NCBI GenBank assembly: GCA_034933305.1
Contig: JAYFNU010000018.1
Span: 1-35,137, forward strand
Length of the DNA stretch: 35,137 bases
Reading direction: 5' to 3'
Source of the DNA: JAYFNU01 sp034933305
GTDB lineage: Bacteria > Bacillota > Clostridia > Oscillospirales > Ruminococcaceae
Shown here: one piece after another, positions 23,587-31,380 of the stretch
How the letters are laid out: each line of letters opens with the position of its first letter
Position numbering within the stretch: position 1 is the first letter of the stretch
Position numbers and translations under genes: made by a program
Notes under the pieces: generated by a model
Told to the model about the DNA's origin: nothing
Database searches by the model: none
Seen by the model: the letters and a program-made list of their open reading frames with translations, nothing else

Positions 23587-23605
23587 CGAAAGCGAACCGC
23601 TTTCG
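23587..23605. repeat. Palindrome before the lipoprotein gene
   Basis: CGAAAGCG (23587-23594) and CGCTTTCG (23598-23605) are separated by 3 nt. It lies just after an AT-rich TATGATAAAAT stretch (23568-23578) and 28 nt before the start codon. It could be an operator or a small 5' hairpin. Confidence 0.4.
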
Positions 23606-23633
23606 TGATCCCACGATCGAAAGGATGACAAGC

Positions 23634-24194
23634 ATGAAACGATATGTAGCTGCGGCGCTGTGCCTCGCGGCCGCGCTTTGCCTGTTTTCCGGCTGCAAGA
23701 AACAGACCGAGGAGCCCGTCGAGCTGCCGGCGGAAACGGAAGAACAGCAGCCGGCGCAGGTCCCCAACCCCATGACCGAGGTGACCTCCCCGGACGATTT
23801 CGCCCCGCTCGCCGTCTACATCAGCGCCCCGCAGGGCGCCGAAAACGTCAAATATTACACCATCAGCGGCGAGACCGCCGAAATCCAGTTCGACTATGCG
23901 GGCGCGTCGTACGTTTACCGCGCGGCGCTGTCCGACAAGGACATCTCCGGCGTCTACGAGGAATTCAAGGCCGATCCCGGCATCTACGCCGCGGGCGAGG
24001 GCGACACGGCCGTGGCGCTGCTCGTGCAGACGGCGAAGTCCGGCGGCAAGCTCGCCACGTGGCAGCTAGGCAGCGCGTCCTTCTCGCTGTACACGACGTC
24101 CCCGCTGTCGGACGACGACATCGTCGCGGTCTGCAAGGCCGTGACGTCGGTCGACCTCGCGAAGACCCTCTCGCTGCTCAAGAACCTGAAATAG
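23634..24194 (+). CDS. Lipoprotein of unknown function
   Basis: A 186-residue protein. The signal MKRYVAAALCLAAALCLFSGC has a lipobox with Cys21 as the lipid anchor. A Glu/Pro/Gln-rich linker (24-45) follows, then a folded domain (about 50-186) with VYISAPQGAENVKYYTISGETAEIQF read in parts, resembling secreted domains that lack a known family name. The start is set at 23634 because GAAAGGA lies 8 nt upstream; an ATG three codons earlier is the alternative. It sits alone between the divergent ABC exporter and a bidirectional terminator. It probably acts at the outer membrane-facing side of the cell membrane. Confidence 0.78.
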   Translation: MKRYVAAALCLAAALCLFSGCKKQTEEPVELPAETEEQQPAQVPNPMTEVTSPDDFAPLAVYISAPQGAENVKYYTISGETAEIQFDYAGASYVYRAALSDKDISGVYEEFKADPGIYAAGEGDTAVALLVQTAKSGGKLATWQLGSASFSLYTTSPLSDDDIVAVCKAVTSVDLAKTLSLLKNLK

Positions 24195-24215
24195 GCAGCC
24201 GCACACCGCATCAAA

Positions 24216-24247
24216 GGAAAAAGCGCCGGATCTCCGGCGCTTTTTCC
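24216..24247. terminator. Bidirectional terminator (lipoprotein / spoVT)
   Basis: GCGCCGG (24223-24229) pairs with CCGGCGC (24234-24240), extended by A5/T5 and GG/CC. It ends the lipoprotein gene rightward and the SpoVT-like gene leftward. Confidence 0.9.
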
Positions 24248-24257
24248 TTGCGCGGTC

Positions 24258-24788
24258 TCATTCGCACTGCGCGCCCAGCAGGGCCGCCGCCGTTTCAAGG
24301 CGCAGGCGCGCGTCGGCGCCGGGGTCGCCGGCGCCCTCCTGCTTGTGCAGCGCGGCGACGCAGCCGACGACCGCGCCCTGCACGGTGACGGGCGCGACCG
24401 CCGCGACCGCCGGTCCCCCGCTCTCCGCGAGCGCCGTCCCGTCCGGCGGCAGCGCCCCGCCGCCTTCGGCCAGCAGGCGCTCGAGCCCCGCGCCGATGCG
24501 CCGGTCGAGCAGTTCGCGGTGCGCCGACGGGCTGACGGCGACGACGCGGTCGAGGTCGGTGACCGCGACGGGCGTTTTTAGCGCCGCCGACAGCACCCGC
24601 GCGTAGGTCTCGGCGTATGCCGACAGCTCGCCGACGAGCGAATATTTCCGGAAGATGACGTCGCCCTCCCCGTCCGTGAAGATCTCGAGCGGCTCGCCCT
24701 CCCGGATGCGCATCGTGCCGCGGATCTCCTTGGGGATCACGACGCGGCCGAGATTGTCGATCTTTCTGACGATACCGGTTGCTCTCAT
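24258..24788 (-). CDS. spoVT: Stage V sporulation protein T-like regulator (AbrB + GAF)
   Basis: A 176-residue DNA-binding regulator. The N-terminal swapped-hairpin AbrB domain (1-50) reads MRATGIVRKIDNLGRVVIPKEI and so on, with LEIFTDGEGDVIFRKY, almost exactly the SpoVT consensus. The rest (about 55-176) is a GAF-like domain rich in Ala/Gly. SpoVT controls late forespore genes in endospore formers, so its presence supports a sporulating lineage. It is a single gene, divergent from the transglutaminase-like gene and ending at a strong terminator. Confidence 0.9.
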   Translation of the reverse strand: MRATGIVRKIDNLGRVVIPKEIRGTMRIREGEPLEIFTDGEGDVIFRKYSLVGELSAYAETYARVLSAALKTPVAVTDLDRVVAVSPSAHRELLDRRIGAGLERLLAEGGGALPPDGTALAESGGPAVAAVAPVTVQGAVVGCVAALHKQEGAGDPGADARLRLETAAALLGAQCE

Positions 24789-24940
24789 ATCGCAAAGTCT
24801 TCCTTGTCTTCAATGTTTCGGTGGCGTTAGTCTTTGCGGATCTTTCCCTTTTATGCGCGGGCGGGGCGCGGCGCCTTTCTTCCGGACGGGTTCCCGGGCC
24901 TGCGGGCCCGCATATTTTGCGGCGCGACGGGCGCGGGCAC

Positions 24941-24969
24941 TTGAAGACGGGCCGCGATTATAGTAAACT
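24941..24969 (+). promoter_or_regulatory. Possible promoter of the transglutaminase-like gene
   Basis: TTGAAG (24941-24946), a 17-nt spacer and TAAACT (24964-24969), 35 nt before ATG 25005. Moderate match only. The rest of 24789-25004 is GC-rich and shows no other gene. Confidence 0.45.
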
Positions 24970-25004
24970 AAGGGGCAGTTGAATATAAGATAAGGACACA
25001 GGAC

Positions 25005-26195
25005 ATGACGAAGATCATCGCATTGCTTCTCGCCGTCGCGGCGGCCGTCGCGCTGTGGTTTTACCCGGCGACTTCCTACGCCGACGCGTCGAAAAATATA
25101 CTGAATCCCTACGCCGCCGCCGTCGTCGAACAGGACGGACAGTTGCGCGCGCGCCTGAGCGACGCCAACCGGCAGCTCTACGACGTCGTCAAGCAGGGCC
25201 TGCTCGCGCACGACGACGAGATCACCGTGCGGCGCATCGGCTACAGCGAGGACGACATCTGGAACGTCGTCTACGCCATCAACTACGACACGCCGCAGAT
25301 GTTCTGGGTCGATTTCCGCACGCTGAGCTTCCGCGACACGAGCGACGGCTTCGCGGTCATCCCGACGTATTTCTATACCGCCGAGGAGACCGCCGCGAAG
25401 CAGACCGCCTACGACGACGCGGTGAACACGGCGCTCCGGGCGCTGGACGCAAAGAACTACACCGATCCCATCGACAAGTTCCTTTTCCTGCACGACTATC
25501 TCATCGAAAACGTCCGCTACGACGACACGCAGGCCGCCGGCTCCATCCACACCGCCTGCGGCGCGCTCGTCGACAAGACCGCCGTCTGCGACGGCTATGC
25601 GCGGGCGTTCCACGATCTTTGTCTGCGCGCCGGGCTCGAGTGCTACTACGTCGAAGGAACGGCGAACACCGACGGCACCGACGTCGGCCACGCCTGGAAC
25701 ATCGTCGGCGCGGACGGCACCTATTACTGCGTCGACGTCACGTGGGACGACGGCGACTACGAGTACGGCAGCGACGCCCCCGACTACCCCGTCGTCTCCC
25801 ACAGCTACTTCCTCGTCGGCGCCGACATGCTCGCCGCCACGCACAAGCAGGACGATCGCTTCGAGATGCCCGCCGGCGTCGATTACGGCTATTTCGAAAA
25901 GGCGGGCCTGTCCGCCGCGAGCTTTTCCTCCATCAAGAACGCCGTGATCAACGCCCTGTTCGTCAACATCACCGACAAGGGCCGCTATTACGTCGAATTC
26001 GAGATCACCGACCCGGAGGAATTCAAAAAGGTCGTCGGCTCCTACGATTACGCCGTCGACGATCTCATCAGCGCCGTCAACAAGAAGCTCGACGGCACCG
26101 GCAAGCCGCTCATCGACGAATACGGCAAAGTCAGCTTTTCCTATCAGGACGGAAACGGCGCGATCCTCGCGATGTTCTCCCCCGAAAAGAACTGA
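25005..26195 (+). CDS. Secreted transglutaminase-like cysteine protease-fold protein
   Basis: A 396-residue protein with an N-terminal signal or anchor helix (residues 3-20, cleavage plausible after SYA). A transglutaminase-like core (about 155-270) has the catalytic triad in order: Cys195 in KTAVCDGYARAF, His229 in VGHAWNIV and Asp244 in YCVDVTWDD. N-terminal (about 30-150) and C-terminal (about 280-396) flanks match no domain I recognise. Such bacterial proteins act outside the cell on the wall or on proteins, as proteases or cross-linkers. It has its own promoter and terminator and is next to spoVT, but a sporulation link is only a guess. Confidence 0.85.
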   Translation: MTKIIALLLAVAAAVALWFYPATSYADASKNILNPYAAAVVEQDGQLRARLSDANRQLYDVVKQGLLAHDDEITVRRIGYSEDDIWNVVYAINYDTPQMFWVDFRTLSFRDTSDGFAVIPTYFYTAEETAAKQTAYDDAVNTALRALDAKNYTDPIDKFLFLHDYLIENVRYDDTQAAGSIHTACGALVDKTAVCDGYARAFHDLCLRAGLECYYVEGTANTDGTDVGHAWNIVGADGTYYCVDVTWDDGDYEYGSDAPDYPVVSHSYFLVGADMLAATHKQDDRFEMPAGVDYGYFEKAGLSAASFSSIKNAVINALFVNITDKGRYYVEFEITDPEEFKKVVGSYDYAVDDLISAVNKKLDGTGKPLIDEYGKVSFSYQDGNGAILAMFSPEKN

Positions 26196-26210
26196 TCCCG
26201 GGCGATAAAT

Positions 26211-26246
26211 AAAAGGACGCGCGGCAGCTGCCGCGCGTCCTTTTTT
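26211..26246. terminator. Bidirectional terminator (transglutaminase / mutY operon)
   Basis: The palindrome GGACGCGCGGCAG/CTGCCGCGCGTCC (26215-26240) is flanked by AAAA and TTTTTT. It ends the genes converging on it from both sides. Confidence 0.92.
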
Positions 26247-26252
26247 GTTCTT

Positions 26253-26621
26253 TTATCTCTCCGGGAGGATCTCGATCCAGTAGCCGTCCGGATCTTCGAT
26301 GAAATAGACGCCCATCGCCTCGTTGTCGAAGCAGATGCAGCCCATCGCGGTGTGCAGCGCTTTCGCCGACTCGAAATCGTCGGTGACGAACGCGAGATGG
26401 AACTCGTTGTCGCCAAGATCGTACGCCGGCTTGCCGAAATCCCGCAGCCACGTCAGCTCGAGCTGGTGGCTCGTGCAGCCGTCGCCGAGAAAGACGAGCG
26501 TGTAGCTGCCGTCCTCGGCCTGCTTGCGGCGGACCTCCCGCAGCCCGAGCGCCTTTCCGTAAAAGTCGATGGAGCGGTCGAGATCGATCACATTGAAATT
26601 GTTGTGGGCAAAACGGAACAT
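26253..26621 (-). CDS. VOC / glyoxalase I-like metalloenzyme
   Basis: A 122-residue vicinal-oxygen-chelate protein of two paired beta-alpha-beta-beta-beta modules. The four metal ligands of glyoxalase I are in place: His6, Glu55 (LELTW), His75 (FHLAF) and Glu117 (YWIEIL). It probably acts as lactoylglutathione lyase or a related methylglyoxal-detoxifying isomerase; another VOC activity is possible. The ATG at 26621 is chosen from GAGGAGG 6 nt upstream. It is the last gene of the leftward mutY run, 11 nt after the DUF3887-like gene. Confidence 0.87.
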   Translation of the reverse strand: MFRFAHNNFNVIDLDRSIDFYGKALGLREVRRKQAEDGSYTLVFLGDGCTSHQLELTWLRDFGKPAYDLGDNEFHLAFVTDDFESAKALHTAMGCICFDNEAMGVYFIEDPDGYWIEILPER

Positions 26622-26632
26622 GGCCGGCCTCC

Positions 26633-27043
26633 TCATTTGATGTACAGCCCGACGAGGGCGTAATCCGCGTCATAGCTCAGGGTGTAGGTCACCGTCGCGT
26701 TCTCGTATGTGCACGCGACGGCCGCGACGGCGTATTCCTCGCCCGACGCGCCCTTTGTCCCCGCGAGCGTGATCTTCTTGTAGTCCACGAACGCGCCGGC
26801 CTTGTCGAGCACCGAGCGGAACGCCGTCTCGATGTCCTCCTTCTTGATGAGTTCCTGCACGTCGCCGCGCAGCGAAGCGAACAGCCCGTCGTAATCGCCC
26901 GCGTTGACGAGCGCGACGGTCTGCTTCGCGGCGGCCTCGACGTCGGCCTGCGCGAAGCCCTCGGGCAGCTTTGACCCGCAGCCGCTCAGCAGCAGCGCCA
27001 GCAGACTCAGCAGCGCGCAGGCGCGCAGCATTCCTTTTTTCAT
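26633..27043 (-). CDS. DUF3887-like lipoprotein
   Basis: A 136-residue protein with a lipobox LLSGC (Cys22). A compact NTF2-like domain follows (about 30-136): VEAAAKQTVALVNAGDYDGLF, then helices and strands ending in YTLSYDADYALVGLYIK. This fits DUF3887/DUF4878-type secreted domains of unknown function. GGAG lies about 11 nt before ATG 27043. It lies in the leftward run behind the membrane-protein genes. Confidence 0.78.
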   Translation of the reverse strand: MKKGMLRACALLSLLALLLSGCGSKLPEGFAQADVEAAAKQTVALVNAGDYDGLFASLRGDVQELIKKEDIETAFRSVLDKAGAFVDYKKITLAGTKGASGEEYAVAAVACTYENATVTYTLSYDADYALVGLYIK

Positions 27044-27097
27044 CCGATCATCTTCTCCTTTTTCGTTCTTCGCGTTGAAAATGCGGCTTCTCTTTGC

Positions 27098-27457
27098 TCA
27101 CGCGCGCAACGCCGCGGGCCACAGCGCCCAGCCGGTGAAAAAGGACGCCGCGTTGAGGATCGCGCTCACGCCGAGCGCGCGCGCCGCGCCCCAGCCGCAC
27201 AGGCGCCGGTAGACCATCGCTTCCGTCCCCGCGACCGCGCACTCCAGCCCCGCGAGCAGGGCGACATACGCCGGGCCGCGCCCGAAGGCCAGCGCCGCGC
27301 CGCACAGCAGCAGATTGAGCAGCGGGTTCGTCAGCAGATTGCACAGAACGCTGTAGTACGCATAATCGGCGCGCCGGAACAGCAGCAGCATCAGCGCGCC
27401 CTCCACCGCGGCGGTCAGCAGCAGCGCCGCCGCAAAGGAACCGATGACCGCCGTCAC
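27098..27457 (-). CDS. Small integral membrane protein, unknown
   Basis: A protein of about 119 residues with four hydrophobic helices, Ala/Leu-rich, including ADYAYYSVLCNLLTNPLLNL. The natural start is taken as GTG at 27457, which overlaps the stop of the upstream small gene (GTGA). The frame is open further upstream, but that part is arginine-rich shadow of the neighbouring gene. No family is recognised; TNPLLNL-type motifs occur in small membrane proteins of Clostridia. The GTGA overlap suggests translational coupling with the gene before it. Confidence 0.68.
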   Translation of the reverse strand: MTAVIGSFAAALLLTAAVEGALMLLLFRRADYAYYSVLCNLLTNPLLNLLLCGAALAFGRGPAYVALLAGLECAVAGTEAMVYRRLCGWGAARALGVSAILNAASFFTGWALWPAALRA

Positions 27458-27705
27458 TTCCCGGCCGGCGGATCTTCCTTCGCCTCGCCCTCCTGCGCGG
27501 TCCCCGTGAGCGTCGGCATCGGCGCCGGCGCCTGCGCGGCAGACTTGGCCTTCGCGGCCTTGCGGATGAGCCGGACCGCGGCGAAGACGCACAGTCCGAC
27601 AAGCAGGAGCAAAAGCAGCACCGTAAGCCCGGAGATCGCAAGGACGGCCGGGGGGGTCGCGATGTCCCGAAGAATGACCTGTTTACCGGTTGCTCTCTTT
27701 TTCAT
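27454..27705 (-). CDS. Small single-helix membrane protein, unknown
   Basis: An 83-residue protein with a basic N-terminus (MKKRATGKQ), one membrane helix (about 21-47) and an Ala/Pro/Lys-rich cytosolic tail (50-83). It has AAAGGAG 6 nt upstream. The start overlaps the end of the MFS gene by 23 nt and the stop overlaps the next gene's GTG start by 4 nt, so it is locked into an operon. No family is recognised. Confidence 0.68.
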   Translation of the reverse strand: MKKRATGKQVILRDIATPPAVLAISGLTVLLLLLLVGLCVFAAVRLIRKAAKAKSAAQAPAPMPTLTGTAQEGEAKEDPPAGK

Positions 27706-28738
27706 GTTCTACTCCTTTCATGGTCGTGTTTGTCGTTGTCAGCATAACACAAACGGCCGCGGATAACAACAGCGCGGGCAGCGCGCGGGCAGCGGCCGGC
27801 GCGGCGATAAAATACGAGGGCAGGACGCCGCACAGCAGCGCGAGCGCCGACAGCCCGAACGAAAGCCCGGGGTTGGACGGCAGGCGCGCCGCGATGGCGC
27901 ACAGCGTCACCGCCATGGGGACGTTGAACAGCGCGACGCCGACGCAGAACTGCAGCGGGCCGCGCGCAAAGCACAGCAGCGGCAGACTCAGCAGCAGCGC
28001 CGACGCCGCCGCGCGCCGCGCGCCGAACCGGTCGGCGAGAAATCCGCCCGCCGCCTTGCCCGCGCACGCGCAAAGGGTCGGCAGAAACGCGGCGGTCACC
28101 GCGGCCGCGCCCGGACACTGCGACAGCAGCGTGCCGCCGCCCGCGCGCACGGCCACGGCGGCCCCCGCGAGCAGGATGCCGGCGGCCGCCGGCAGGTTCG
28201 AAGGCGCGCGCAGCGCCGGCGTCACCGGCGCGCGCGGCGCGCGGCAAAACCGCAGCAGCAGTCCCCCGCAAAGAAGCATGGACGCCGCGGGCAGCCACGC
28301 GGGCAGCAGCGCGGCCGCGCGCGCGCCGAGGTAGATGCCCGGCGCGCCGCTGCAGACAAAGATCCCGCTCGGGGCCGTCCTGCCGCCGGCCCGCGTCAGC
28401 GCGTCCCGGCCGCCCGCGGCGTGAAAGCAGGCGTTGCCCAGCGCGCAGAGGACCAGCGCGGCCCACGCGAAGCGCCGCAGCAGCAGCGCGGCGAGCACGG
28501 CGGCGCAGCCGACCGGGCCGACGGGGCGCTCCGGGCGCCGGTCGGTATAATAGCCGGCGATCGGCTGCAGTCCGAACGCCAGCGCGTTGTACAGCAGAAA
28601 GCCCATCGCCGTGCGCGCGTCGGCCCGCGGCGCAAAGGCGCCGAACAGAATATAAAAGCAGCAGAAATCGACAAAAAAGTGGGCCGCCGTCCACAGCGCC
28701 AGCCGCACCCCGTCGCTTGCGTCCCGATCGTTCCGCAT
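27683..28738 (-). CDS. Major facilitator superfamily-like transporter
   Basis: A 351-residue polytopic protein with about 10-12 hydrophobic segments, rich in Ala, Leu and Gly. YTDRRPERPVGP and FLADRFGARRAA resemble the cytoplasmic loop 2/3 and 8/9 motifs (D-R-x-G/R-R) of MFS carriers. It is somewhat shorter than a standard 12-TM carrier. The substrate is unknown. GGAGGAAGAC precedes ATG 28738. It starts 24 nt after mutY. Its codon use is extremely GC-rich, so long misleading frames exist on both strands. Confidence 0.75.
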   Translation of the reverse strand: MRNDRDASDGVRLALWTAAHFFVDFCCFYILFGAFAPRADARTAMGFLLYNALAFGLQPIAGYYTDRRPERPVGPVGCAAVLAALLLRRFAWAALVLCALGNACFHAAGGRDALTRAGGRTAPSGIFVCSGAPGIYLGARAAALLPAWLPAASMLLCGGLLLRFCRAPRAPVTPALRAPSNLPAAAGILLAGAAVAVRAGGGTLLSQCPGAAAVTAAFLPTLCACAGKAAGGFLADRFGARRAAASALLLSLPLLCFARGPLQFCVGVALFNVPMAVTLCAIAARLPSNPGLSFGLSALALLCGVLPSYFIAAPAAARALPALLLSAAVCVMLTTTNTTMKGVEHEKESNR

Positions 28739-28762
28739 GTCTTCCTCCTTTTCCCCGCCGCG

Positions 28763-29836
28763 TCAGTCCAGCCGATCCACAAAAACGCGGAACGCCGTGG
28801 GCAGCGCATACCCCGCGCGCACGGCGGCCGGCGTCTCCCATGTAAAGCCCGGCGCGCATGCCCCGCACTCGACGACATAACAGCGCATATCCCATTCGAC
28901 GTGCGTAAAAACATGCCGGTGCGGTTCGAGCGCCTCACAGCGCAGCGGCGCGGCGCCGAGTCCGGCGGCCGCCGCGAGCGCCGCGCCGGCGTCCAGCGCG
29001 CCCGGCATATCCGGCGGCTGCCACATGCCGCGCAGCATGCCCTCGTCCGGTCTCTTCGTCAGCGCGAGCCTGCCCCCGCACAGCAGCAGCAGCACCGTCC
29101 GCTCCTCGACGCGGCGCGCTTTTTTCGCCGCGCGCACCGGCAGCAGCGCCTGCGTTCCGCCGCGCAGGGCAAAACAGAACGGCGCGGCCGGACAGTTCCC
29201 GCAGCGCGGCGCGCCCGGCGCGCAGACCGTGGCGCCGAGCTCCATGAGGGCCTGCGTGAAAGCGCCGCGGCGGCCCCGCGGGGGATAGACGGCCCGCAGC
29301 TGCCGCGCGGCCTCTTTTTTTCTCTTTTCGTCGGCGGGCGAAGGATCCTCGAGGATGCGCGCGAGGATGCGCAGCACGTTGCCGTCGACGGCGGGCTCCG
29401 CCAGCTCAAAGCTGATCGAGGCGATCGCGCCGGCGGTATAGTCGCCGATGCCCGGCAGCGCGCGTATGCCCTCGAAGGTGTCCGGAAAGCGCCCGCCGCG
29501 CTCGTCCGCGATGATCTTCGCCGCCCTGTGCAGATTGCGGGCGCGCGTATAGTAACCGAGCCCCTCCCAGAGCTTGAGCAGCTGCTCCTCGGGCGCCGCC
29601 GCGAGCGCCTCGACCGTCGGCAGCGCGCCGAGAAAGCGGCGGTAATAGGCCGTCGCCGCTTCGACCCGCGTCTGCTGCAGCATGATCTCCGACAGCCACA
29701 CCCGGTAGGGATCGGTGTTCTCCCGCCACGGCAGCGCGCGGGCGTTCGCCGCGTACCACGGCAGCAGCGCGCCGGGCAGCCGCGCATATTGCTCCTCTAT
29801 GTCCGCCGCGCCGTGCGCCGCAAATCTTTCCGCCAT
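28763..29836 (-). CDS. mutY: A/G-specific adenine glycosylase
   Basis: A 357-residue base-excision repair enzyme that removes adenine opposite 8-oxoguanine. It has the catalytic Glu50 in LSEIMLQQTRV, the helix-hairpin-helix LPGIGDYTAGA (127-137) and catalytic Asp151 in VDGNVLR. The four Fe-S cysteines follow in the family spacing C-x6-C-x2-C-x5-C (Cys205, 212, 215, 221). The C-terminal NUDIX-like 8-oxoG recognition domain (about 240-357) has PHRHVFTHVEWD. It leads a leftward run of six genes. The start has a GGGGGCGGAT tract upstream. Confidence 0.94.
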   Translation of the reverse strand: MAERFAAHGAADIEEQYARLPGALLPWYAANARALPWRENTDPYRVWLSEIMLQQTRVEAATAYYRRFLGALPTVEALAAAPEEQLLKLWEGLGYYTRARNLHRAAKIIADERGGRFPDTFEGIRALPGIGDYTAGAIASISFELAEPAVDGNVLRILARILEDPSPADEKRKKEAARQLRAVYPPRGRRGAFTQALMELGATVCAPGAPRCGNCPAAPFCFALRGGTQALLPVRAAKKARRVEERTVLLLLCGGRLALTKRPDEGMLRGMWQPPDMPGALDAGAALAAAAGLGAAPLRCEALEPHRHVFTHVEWDMRCYVVECGACAPGFTWETPAAVRAGYALPTAFRVFVDRLD

Positions 29837-30012
29837 ATCCGCCCCCGCCTTTTTTTACAGTCTACCATCCCGCCCGTAAAAAAGAAAGCGCGCGCCGGAA
29901 ATATACATATTGAATTATAGCCGCCTTAATATACCGTTTGTTTCTTTATCTCTCTCCCCCGCAGGGCGCGGCACGGCCGGCCGCGGGCCGCGACGGGTTT
30001 CTGCCGCAAAAT

Positions 30013-30041
30013 TTGTTTTCGTCCGCCGCGCGGTATATAAT
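30013..30041 (+). promoter_or_regulatory. Strong promoter upstream of the ribokinase leader
   Basis: TTGTTT (30013-30018), a 17-nt spacer and a perfect TATAAT (30036-30041). The predicted start of transcription is near 30048, about 275 nt before the ribokinase ATG. Confidence 0.65.
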
Positions 30042-30047
30042 TGAAAA

Positions 30048-30321
30048 AACGCGGCCGGTTGCTGCGGGCGCCCGGGGAAGGCGATCCCGACAAACATCCG
30101 GCACCTGCCGACGAATCCGCGCGGCGACCCGCGGGCACGCTGAAACGTCATCCCCGTGCCGCGCAGGCACGAAAAGGAGCTTGCGGGCAAGCCGGCCCGA
30201 ATGCGGCAGGCATGTGCCGGCCGATTGCCGCACGCGGGAACTCGCCGGGCTCGCCGCGGCGCGGAGCTGCGGCTGCATCAGAACGCGCGAATAAAATGCC
30301 GTCCGGCACAGAGGAGCAATT
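30048..30321 (+). ncRNA. Candidate structured leader or small RNA before the ribokinase gene
   Basis: The predicted transcript is GC-rich and has tight hairpins: 30155-30160 with 30166-30171 (CGTGCC/GGCACG), 30179-30183 with 30188-30192 (GCTTG/CAAGC), and 30202-30208 with 30226-30232 (TGCGGCA/TGCCGCA, with an inner GGC/GCC pair). An AGGAG lies at 30175-30179 inside it. The gene's own site AGAGGAG is at 30311-30317. I could not match it to a riboswitch, T-box, 6S, SRP or RNase P consensus, and no T-tailed terminator is visible within it. It could be a regulatory leader, an independent RNA or simply a GC-rich 5' UTR. Confidence 0.4.
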
Positions 30322-31254
30322 ATGAGCAAAGTCGCAGTTTTCGGAAGTTTTGTCGCGGACCTGATGGCGCGAAGCCCCCGCATGCCCGGGCCGGGCGAGA
30401 CGGTGCGGGGCCTGCTGTTCCGCATGGGGCCGGGGGGAAAGGGCTTCAACCAGGGCGTCGCGGCGCACAAGGCGGGCGCCGACGTCACGATGATCACCAA
30501 GCTCGGCCGCGACAGCTTCGCGGACGCGGCGACGGGGGCCATGCGCAGTCTCGGCATGCGGGAGGATCATCTGCTGTTCTCGCAGGACGCGGCGACGGGC
30601 GCGGCGCTCATCCTCGTGGACGAGCGCACGGGCGAGAACGAGATCGTGGTCGTGCCCGGCGCCTGCGACACGATCACCGCGCAGGAGGTCGCCGCGGCGG
30701 AGGACGTCATCGCCGCCTGCGATTATGTGCTTCTCCAGCTGGAGATCAACCAGGACGCAAACGAGGCCGTCGCGGCGCTCGCGTGCAGACACGGCTGCCG
30801 CGTCATCCTGAACCCCGCGCCCTACGCCGAAGTCGGCGACGATTTTCTTTCGCGCGTCTATATGGCGACGCCCAACGAGGTGGAGGCCGAGGCCATGACC
30901 GGCATCCCCATCACCGATTTCGCCTCGGCGCAAAAGGCCGCCGCCCGCCTTTTTTCGAAGGGCATACGCCACGTCGTCATCACGCTGGGCGCCCGCGGCG
31001 TCTTCATCTCGTCGGACGGCGTTGAAAGGATCCTTCCGGCTTTTCCGGTGAACGCGGTCGACACGACCGGCGCGGGCGACGCCTTCAACGGCGGTTTGCT
31101 GGCAGGGCTCGCCGAGGGCATGGACATCTGGCAGGCCGCGCGCTTTGCGAGCGCGCTGGCGGCCCTGTCCGTTCAGAAGCTCGGCACCACGCCCTCCATG
31201 CCGGCGCGCGCCGAGATCGACGCGTTTCTCGCCCTTGCCGGCGGCGAAAAATGA
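30322..31254 (+). CDS. rbsK: Ribokinase-like PfkB sugar kinase
   Basis: A 310-residue PfkB-family kinase. It has GPGGKGFNQGVAAHKAGA (37-54, substrate lid and signature 1), NPAPYAE and TPNEVEAEAMTG in the ribokinase positions, and the second signature DTTGAGDAFNGG (247-258) with catalytic Asp253. The C-terminus ...PARAEIDAFLALAGGEK aligns with the usual ribokinase end (EIDAFL). It probably phosphorylates D-ribose or a related sugar at O5; no transporter or isomerase gene is adjacent, so the substrate is unproven. AGAGGAG lies before ATG 30322. The last 45 nt of its conserved 3' end recur downstream (see repeats). Confidence 0.9.
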   Translation: MSKVAVFGSFVADLMARSPRMPGPGETVRGLLFRMGPGGKGFNQGVAAHKAGADVTMITKLGRDSFADAATGAMRSLGMREDHLLFSQDAATGAALILVDERTGENEIVVVPGACDTITAQEVAAAEDVIAACDYVLLQLEINQDANEAVAALACRHGCRVILNPAPYAEVGDDFLSRVYMATPNEVEAEAMTGIPITDFASAQKAAARLFSKGIRHVVITLGARGVFISSDGVERILPAFPVNAVDTTGAGDAFNGGLLAGLAEGMDIWQAARFASALAALSVQKLGTTPSMPARAEIDAFLALAGGEK

Positions 31255-31380
31255 ACAGCGCGTTCTCCGCCGCGAGCTCGTTGTAGCGCTCCATGAGGCG
31301 CTGCATGGAATCCTGTTTTATATAATTTTGCTCAGTGTTGACTTTTTCGGAGTTTTGTGCATAATATGTGGTAGCAGAAC
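31201..31380. repeat. Repeat copy 1: ribokinase 3' end plus phage-protein remnant
   Basis: 31209-31380 is closely similar to 32052-32223. 31201-31245 (the ribokinase 3' end) also matches 32440-32484 at 43 of 45 positions. The shared block starts inside the ribokinase stop region and runs into the adjacent phage-protein remnant. Confidence 0.85.

Larger units (their letters stand above)
29837..30321. other. Long intergenic region between mutY and the ribokinase gene
   Basis: No convincing coding sequence is seen; short arginine-rich frames are noise. The left part (29837-30010) holds a leftward TATAAT (29914-29919) without a good -35, a possible mutY promoter. The right part holds a strong rightward promoter (30013-30041) followed by about 280 nt of GC-rich DNA with several hairpins up to the ribokinase start (separate entry). 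Confidence 0.6.

Noticed and set aside
28421..29920. 499-codon plus-strand frame opposite mutY
   Set aside because: Low-complexity Arg-rich translation; mutY on the minus strand shows all catalytic and Fe-S residues.
29915..30190. Small minus-strand frame in the ribokinase upstream region
   Set aside because: No ribosome site or recognisable motif; composition is typical of GC-rich non-coding sequence.
30048..30321. T-box, cobalamin, TPP, SAM or FMN riboswitch
   Set aside because: The conserved core boxes of these classes were looked for and not found; only generic hairpins are visible.
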